From Echria macrotheca (taxonomy: Eukaryota; Ascomycota; Sordariomycetes; Sordariales; Schizotheciaceae): a DNA stretch of 64,000 bases. Positions 59,172 through 64,000 of the stretch are shown in pieces. The DNA is taken from positions 2,673,027-2,737,026 of the forward strand of contig MU839827.1 of assembly GCA_030411725.1 (NCBI GenBank), given 5' to 3'. The first letter of the stretch is position 1; each line of letters starts with the position of its first letter. The notes under the pieces are model-generated. The model searched no databases. It saw only the letters and a list, made by a program, of their open reading frames with translations, and was not told where the DNA came from. A program made the translations under genes and the position numbers.

Positions 59172-61904
59172 TCACGACGGCTCCACCCAGTTAACCACAT
59201 CCATCACCTGTCCCGCCGAAGGATGCGTGTATCCTATCCTCAACCGCAAACGCAATGGCTGCATCACGTTAGCAAGGTAACCTGAAACCTGGACTCGCAC
59301 TTACCCCCTTACACCCCGCCACTCTCATCGTCTGCGTAGCCTCGGATCCTGGCCCTATATCGGTAGACGAGATGCTGAGAAGCTGGAGTTTTTGCGTCTT
59401 GGGAACCGCCGCCTGCAGTCCAACATTAGACAACGAAATGCCGGGCGTCGTGTTTCGGAACCGCGCAACCGCCTGGATCGTCCCCTCGGCGTTTCTTTGC
59501 GTCTGGATCGTCACATTCAGACCGTTATTGTCGTAGCAAGGATGGCCAGCCGGTGCCTGTTGTGGTGCCGCTGGTTGAGGCGGCGAAGCGGCAGCGAACA
59601 AATCGGCACTCGGGGTGGATGCAGCAGCGGCTGGAGCGGGGGAAGCCGTTGGTCCTTGAGAGAACAAATCCATAATGGAGGCGACGTTGGACTGCGCGGC
59701 CGGAGGTGATGCGGAGGCAGCCGGAGCTGACCCACCGCCGCCTAGGATGTCCGCCAACAGATCGGCGCTGCTCTGACCGCCGTTGGCCGTTGCCGGCTGC
59801 GGAGGTCCACTGTCGCCCATGAGGTCAAAGAGAAGATCCTCCTCCTTGGGTTTAATAACCTTGGACTTCCTGTTCGCGGCTTTGGTCGTCTTCTTGGCCG
59901 CCTCGCCGAGTACCCGCGATTCCTCCTTGATCTGCGGTGGCGGCATCTTCTCCAACACACCACGCCGGATTTCATCGTAGGCAAACAAGTTGCCAAACTC
60001 AACTGCCCGCTGCTGTACTTCAACATCAAGACTTGTCTGGTGTGTCTGCAAGATCCGACGAACTCTCTCCACCTGGGCCGGATCTGACAGTCGTGTTGTA
60101 AGTTTGACCAGAGCTGTGACGATATACTCGGTAGTCACCTGAGTGGCATAGCTGCTGTTAAGGATGGTAGTAAACAGGTCGATAATCTCGTGTTCCTTCA
60201 CCACCTGAACCAGCTCTTCCTCTTCATACTGGCCACCCCTCAGCAGGGCATCGCCGTATTCACCAATGCACCAGGCACCAGCCTGTGTTAGACTCTCTTG
60301 TGTAATGTCTTTCCTCAGGTTCGCGAATAGCTTCTGCACAGCATACGTCTGCAACTCAGGGGTAGTGGCAATGAGGCGGACGAATGATGACAGAATCGGC
60401 TCTTTGACGTAGTTACCCGCCAACGTCAAGACGCGCAACATGGTGTCAAAATGCCATCGCTTATTTGGTGCATACCGGTCAGCGGCGACGCCGATCTGCG
60501 TCGTCATGGTCGGCTTGAACTCATTGTCTGCGACTTCCAGGAAGGCCAGCAACTCCCTGATCAGCACGCGGACGTTGCTCTCGTTGATCAGGGTGAAGCT
60601 AAGATCGAGTGCTCTCCTCCTGATACTGATATCCGGATCCCTTAGACATTCCAGAATCGTATTTCGGTGTCTCTGCACGGCATTGGTGTCGATAGCCACG
60701 ACCTTGACCAGCGTGTTGAGCGCGACATAGCGAATGTTGTTGTCTCGGTTGGAAAGAAACTTTCCGAGGATGTTGACACCTAGCACGCGCAGGCCAGCAT
60801 CTGCTTCGATGTCGAGGATCGTGAGAACCGCCTCGTACAAGATCGAGTTGCCAACGTTCTTAGAGGAGTCGGTGTTGGTGGCAACCTGGGCGAGGATGTC
60901 GTTGATTTGCTCCGTGACCTGTGAGTCGCCGCGGGCTAGGACCCGAAGCAATCGGAGGATCTTGACCTGTAGGAAGGGGTCGGTAATACCCGTCACATCG
61001 TGCTCCGGGGCGTATCCAGAGGAAGCCAGACCTTTCAAGATCCTCACCAGCACGGGCACGAATTGCTTGAATTTTTCGACAATACCCTCCTCCCCACCCT
61101 CGGCCTCGTCCGCCTCACACAGACTGGTTACCAGGGTCAAGCCGCAGAGGAGCACTCCGTGATTCCTGTCGGAGAGCAGATGCGTCGCCTTCTCGATAAA
61201 ATGTTCCTGGAGGTCGGGGACTTTTCGGCATATCCTCATGGCGCACAGGGCAGCCTTTCGTCGAATGTAGGGGTTGGCAGTGGATACGAGGTTCTCGATT
61301 TCGGGAAATAAGTCTCTAGACATTTCGACCGAAGCGATATTGCCGAGTGTGCAGAGGGCAAGGCCGACGATATACTGATTCGAGTGGGATAGGTCACTGA
61401 CACAGCGAGTCAGCAAGCGCACAGCAGCTCAGGGGGGTTTTCTTGGACATACTTTTTCAAGGAATTGGTGACAAGAGTCAAGACCTCCTGGTTCTCGTCG
61501 AGGAGCAAGCTGGTCGCAAGGTGTCCCAGCCGCTTGTCGGCGAATCGTGGGGAGGCGAGGAGCTTGAGACATTCGATCTGGCCGAAATGGGTGCGCTCTC
61601 CCAGCGTGAAGAGGTATAGGAGCTTAGCTACATTGTTCCTCCTACACGGCGGCGCCGGTCGTCAGCACGGCGGTCCCGTAACAATGCGAGGGGTTATGTA
61701 TGCACCTGACAGCGTGGTCGCCACTCTCTTCCCGGAAGCTGGCGCGGATAGCAGCGCTCTCCTTCTGGATGACGGCCCTCTCGTCGGCGATGGTCTTTGC
61801 GGCGCGAACATTGCGGATGAACTGCTTGACTGTGGGGTTGGAGGCAATGCCATGTCAGCGGGGTCTCTCTATTCGGAGCAGGCGGTGCACGAACGGGAAC
61901 TCAT
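59172..61904 (-). CDS. APL4: AP-1 clathrin adaptor gamma subunit (gamma-adaptin)
   Basis: Large subunit of the AP-1 complex, which builds clathrin coats at the trans-Golgi and endosomes. Five exons, 833 residues: 61904-61895, 61829-61706, 61641-61453, 61396-59305, 59258-59172. The first exon codes only ten bases; joining it restores the canonical start MSSLKQFIRNVRAAKT. The trunk is a HEAT-like solenoid: HAVRRNNVAKLLYLFTLGE, HFGQIECLKLLASPRFADKR, GHLATSLLLDENQEVLTLVT, NQYIVGLALCTLGNIAS, PYIRRKAALCAMRICRKVPD. A Lys-rich then Ala/Ser/Pro-rich hinge with a clathrin-box-like LLFDLMGD and DLLADILG runs from about 620 to 730. The gamma-ear follows (NGLNVTIQTQRNAEGTIQAV, FRNTTPGISLSNVGLQAAVP) and ends RLRLRIGYTHPS and VNWVEPS in the last exon. 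Length is normal. Confidence 0.94.
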
Positions 61905-63252
61905 GGTGAGGCTCTTAAGGGCCCGCGAGGGGGCCTGGTTGGAGTTGGACCAGCAAGAACTCGGAGTCGCGGAAAGGAGAATTCAAGCCGTTGTTGCCCG
62001 CATTAATGATCGTATGTGGCATCCCAAAGCTTTGGTCGTCTCGGGGTGCTGTGAACGGGCCACACCGCGCCTCAGTGGGACCCCGTATAGCCATATCCCC
62101 GTTTGGTGAATGTGGGGTGCTCGCTGCCACTGAGCGGCAACGGTATGGGCTCACAACTGTCGACACCATGCCTGTTACTACTCCTTATTCTTTTTTAGTT
62201 GGGTTGGGACGATACGTCGGGGAGCTTATTGTCCGAAGTCAAGTCTAGAGAGATAAGGATAGCGTTAAAGTTCTCTGTACGGAATAGACGTCTACAGCTA
62301 TTCGCGGATGCTTCGAGACCAGAAACGACTATCCTCCTCCCTCGTTTCCAAGGCCGCATGGTTCATGGAGTTTGATGTTTTACTATCCTTTATATATCCT
62401 TTACATGAAAACTCTATGCAATTGGATGTTGTGTGATGCGCGGTAGCAGTCTGATGTCAACGCCAAACTGACATGGCATCGCTAACACTACGCAGTGTGT
62501 TTTCTTGGCGCCCCTGTTACGCCGCACCAGATCTCGGCCGGGAAGATCCTAACCTCCAAGACGGGCGTCCCCGTCTTCCTGACGAGCCGCTCTTGGGGCA
62601 GTGCCATGCAAAAATGATGTCCCGACCCGGATGGAGTGTGAAAACACCCTATAGGGCTGCAGACAATAACGACGGCGGCATGAGCCAATGCCGCTAGAGA
62701 GCACTGCCACAATCGACCTGCATGTCTGTGCCTGACTACCGGGTCGCTCTGCAACTCTGACATTCCTGATGACGAGGGGTTGACGGGCTGCTGGAGATTT
62801 TCCAAGTCGGCATATATCCACTGTTGCAGCTGGGGAATCGTTGTCCAGGCGCCTATCTATGGGGGGCCTAGGTTGGGCACGATCGGGCCAAGGCAGCCCA
62901 TCCACGCTGGGTGACATTGGCTTCCTCGAGATGCCCTCCCATCAAAACTGCGTGGGCGGGTACAATTTTGACTAAAAATGTCAAGACGAGAACAAGAGCG
63001 GGCTTGATTGAAACGAGGCAGTATGTCCACCGACCATAACCTTCATCGACTATGCTCTATGACTTCCCTGGCAGCGGGGAATGCTCAAACACAACGCCTA
63101 GCAAAAGGGACGCCAAATTCTTGCGCTTGATGTCAAGCCTCTTGCGATAAGCTACCTGGGAATCATCCAGAACAAAAGTAGCAGTCAAATTCGAGAAATA
63201 AAGGCGCAATTTTCATGTTTGGATAAGAGGACTATTCCTGGCGGCACCGCGC
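61905..63252. other. Intergenic spacer
   Basis: 1.35 kb between the gamma-adaptin start and the calmodulin stop, both on the minus strand. No gene seen; presumably the gamma-adaptin promoter and calmodulin 3' UTR. Confidence 0.55.
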
Positions 63253-63952
63253 TTACTTCTGCATCATCAGCTGAACGAACTCGTTGTCTGGTTCCCGACT
63301 TGTTAGCGGTTATCCGTGCTCTGCGTATACGTGTGAACCCACAGTCGATACGACCATCACCGTCCTGGTCGGCTTCACGGATCATCTCGTCAACCTCGTC
63401 GTCGGTGAGCTTCTCGCCAATCGACGTCATGACGTGACGGAGCTCGGCGGCCGAGATGAAGCCGTTATTGTCGCGGTCGAAGACCTGTTTGAAACCGTTA
63501 GCTCGGCGATAAGGATTCCGACAGCGGGAAACCGACCTTAAACGCTTCACGAATCTCCTCTTCCGAGTCTGTGTCCTTCATTTTTCTGGCCATCATCGTG
63601 AGGAACTCTAGAGAGCCTTGTGTTAGCAACCGCACATGGCGCGTTCAAACCGACAGAAGCTTACCTGGGAAGTCGATAGTGCCGTTGTTGTCAGCGTCGA
63701 CCTCGTTGATCATGTCCTGCAGTTCGGACTCGGATGGGTTCTGGCCCAGAGATCGCATGACGGTGCCCAGCTCCTTCGTGGTGATTTGTCCTGGTTCCCG
63801 TTTAGTAGTGTACCCCTCGGCAGTTCAGCTCCAAGACCGTGGGTGCTGAGCGCGCGCGCTCGTTGCCGGTGATTGATCGTGGCAATCGTGTGCCACAGAT
63901 CTGCAAGGCTACACGCGCGGGAGGAGGAAGACTAACCATCACCGTCCTTGTC
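63253..63952 (-). CDS. CMD1: Calmodulin, missing its first 20 codons (window edge)
   Basis: Ca2+ sensor with four EF hands. Five exons lie in the window: 63952-63937 (16 nt), 63790-63665, 63607-63537, 63484-63343, 63287-63253, totalling 129 residues plus stop; calmodulin has 149, so exactly 20 residues (through SLF) lie beyond the right edge after the intron that begins near 64000. All EF loops are intact: [36 protein letters not shown] and [12 protein letters not shown]. Linker and C-terminus read [13 protein letters not shown] and FVQLMMQK. Sequence is the standard filamentous-fungal calmodulin. The 16-nt exon carrying most of EF loop 1 is confirmed by donor GTTAGT and acceptor CAG with exact phase. 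Confidence 0.97.
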
Positions 63953-64000
63953 CTGTTGTGCGAGAACTAATCAGCCCACTGCTCTTTTACGGTTCGGGTT

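Overview
The window is nuclear DNA of a filamentous ascomycete, most likely a Sordariomycete. The evidence is the gene structure: many short introns (47 to about 130 bp) with GT donors, CTAAC-like branch sites close to CAG/TAG acceptors, no operons, and ATG starts with a purine at -3. The encoded proteins are strict eukaryotic housekeeping families with fungal-type sequence. Thirteen protein genes could be rebuilt exon by exon with consistent reading phase; two of these run off or have an uncertain segment. I found no rRNA, no convincing tRNA, no intact transposon and no CRISPR.

Layout. 1-107 is an almost pure C tract. 1.3-3.7 kb (minus) is a C2H2 zinc-finger regulator. Upstream of it lie 16.3 kb (3.7-20.0 kb) without a gene I can support. 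20.0-25 kb is a compact block: fibrillarin (minus, 12 exons) and ribosomal protein uL22/RPL17 (plus) share a 520-bp divergent promoter with a telomere-like box, followed by a UCH37-type deubiquitinase (minus). 25.5-27.8 kb is an AzgA-family purine permease (minus). 31.0-33.1 kb is a large methyltransferase-fold protein (plus). 36.9-38.3 kb is a cAMP-receptor-like GPCR (minus). 41.9-43.1 kb is an unrecognised protein (plus). 44.0-50.5 kb is a head-to-head pair, the CORVET subunit VPS3 (minus) and the Golgi golgin COY1/CASP (plus). 53.8-54.7 kb is a secreted DUF3455 protein (plus). 59.2-61.9 kb is AP-1 gamma-adaptin (minus). 63.3 kb to the right edge is calmodulin (minus, its first 20 codons outside).

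How the genes relate. Fibrillarin and RPL17 are both ribosome-biogenesis genes and plausibly co-regulated. VPS3, COY1 and gamma-adaptin all act in endosome/Golgi trafficking and lie within 18 kb, though nothing shows functional clustering beyond the shared VPS3/COY1 promoter. The GPCR and calmodulin are signalling genes. The rest are independent.

The most unexplained sequence is the 4.5-kb intergenic region 54.7-59.2 kb. It carries a diverged tandem duplication with a period of about 653 bp and seven copies of a short conserved box (CACTGCAATTT followed by GGAGCC/GGAGGC). Also notable are recurrent tiny exons (3, 10, 14, 14, 16, 22 and 23 nt of coding sequence), an in-frame stop-free candidate intron in the zinc-finger gene, and the very large gene-free region upstream of that regulator.
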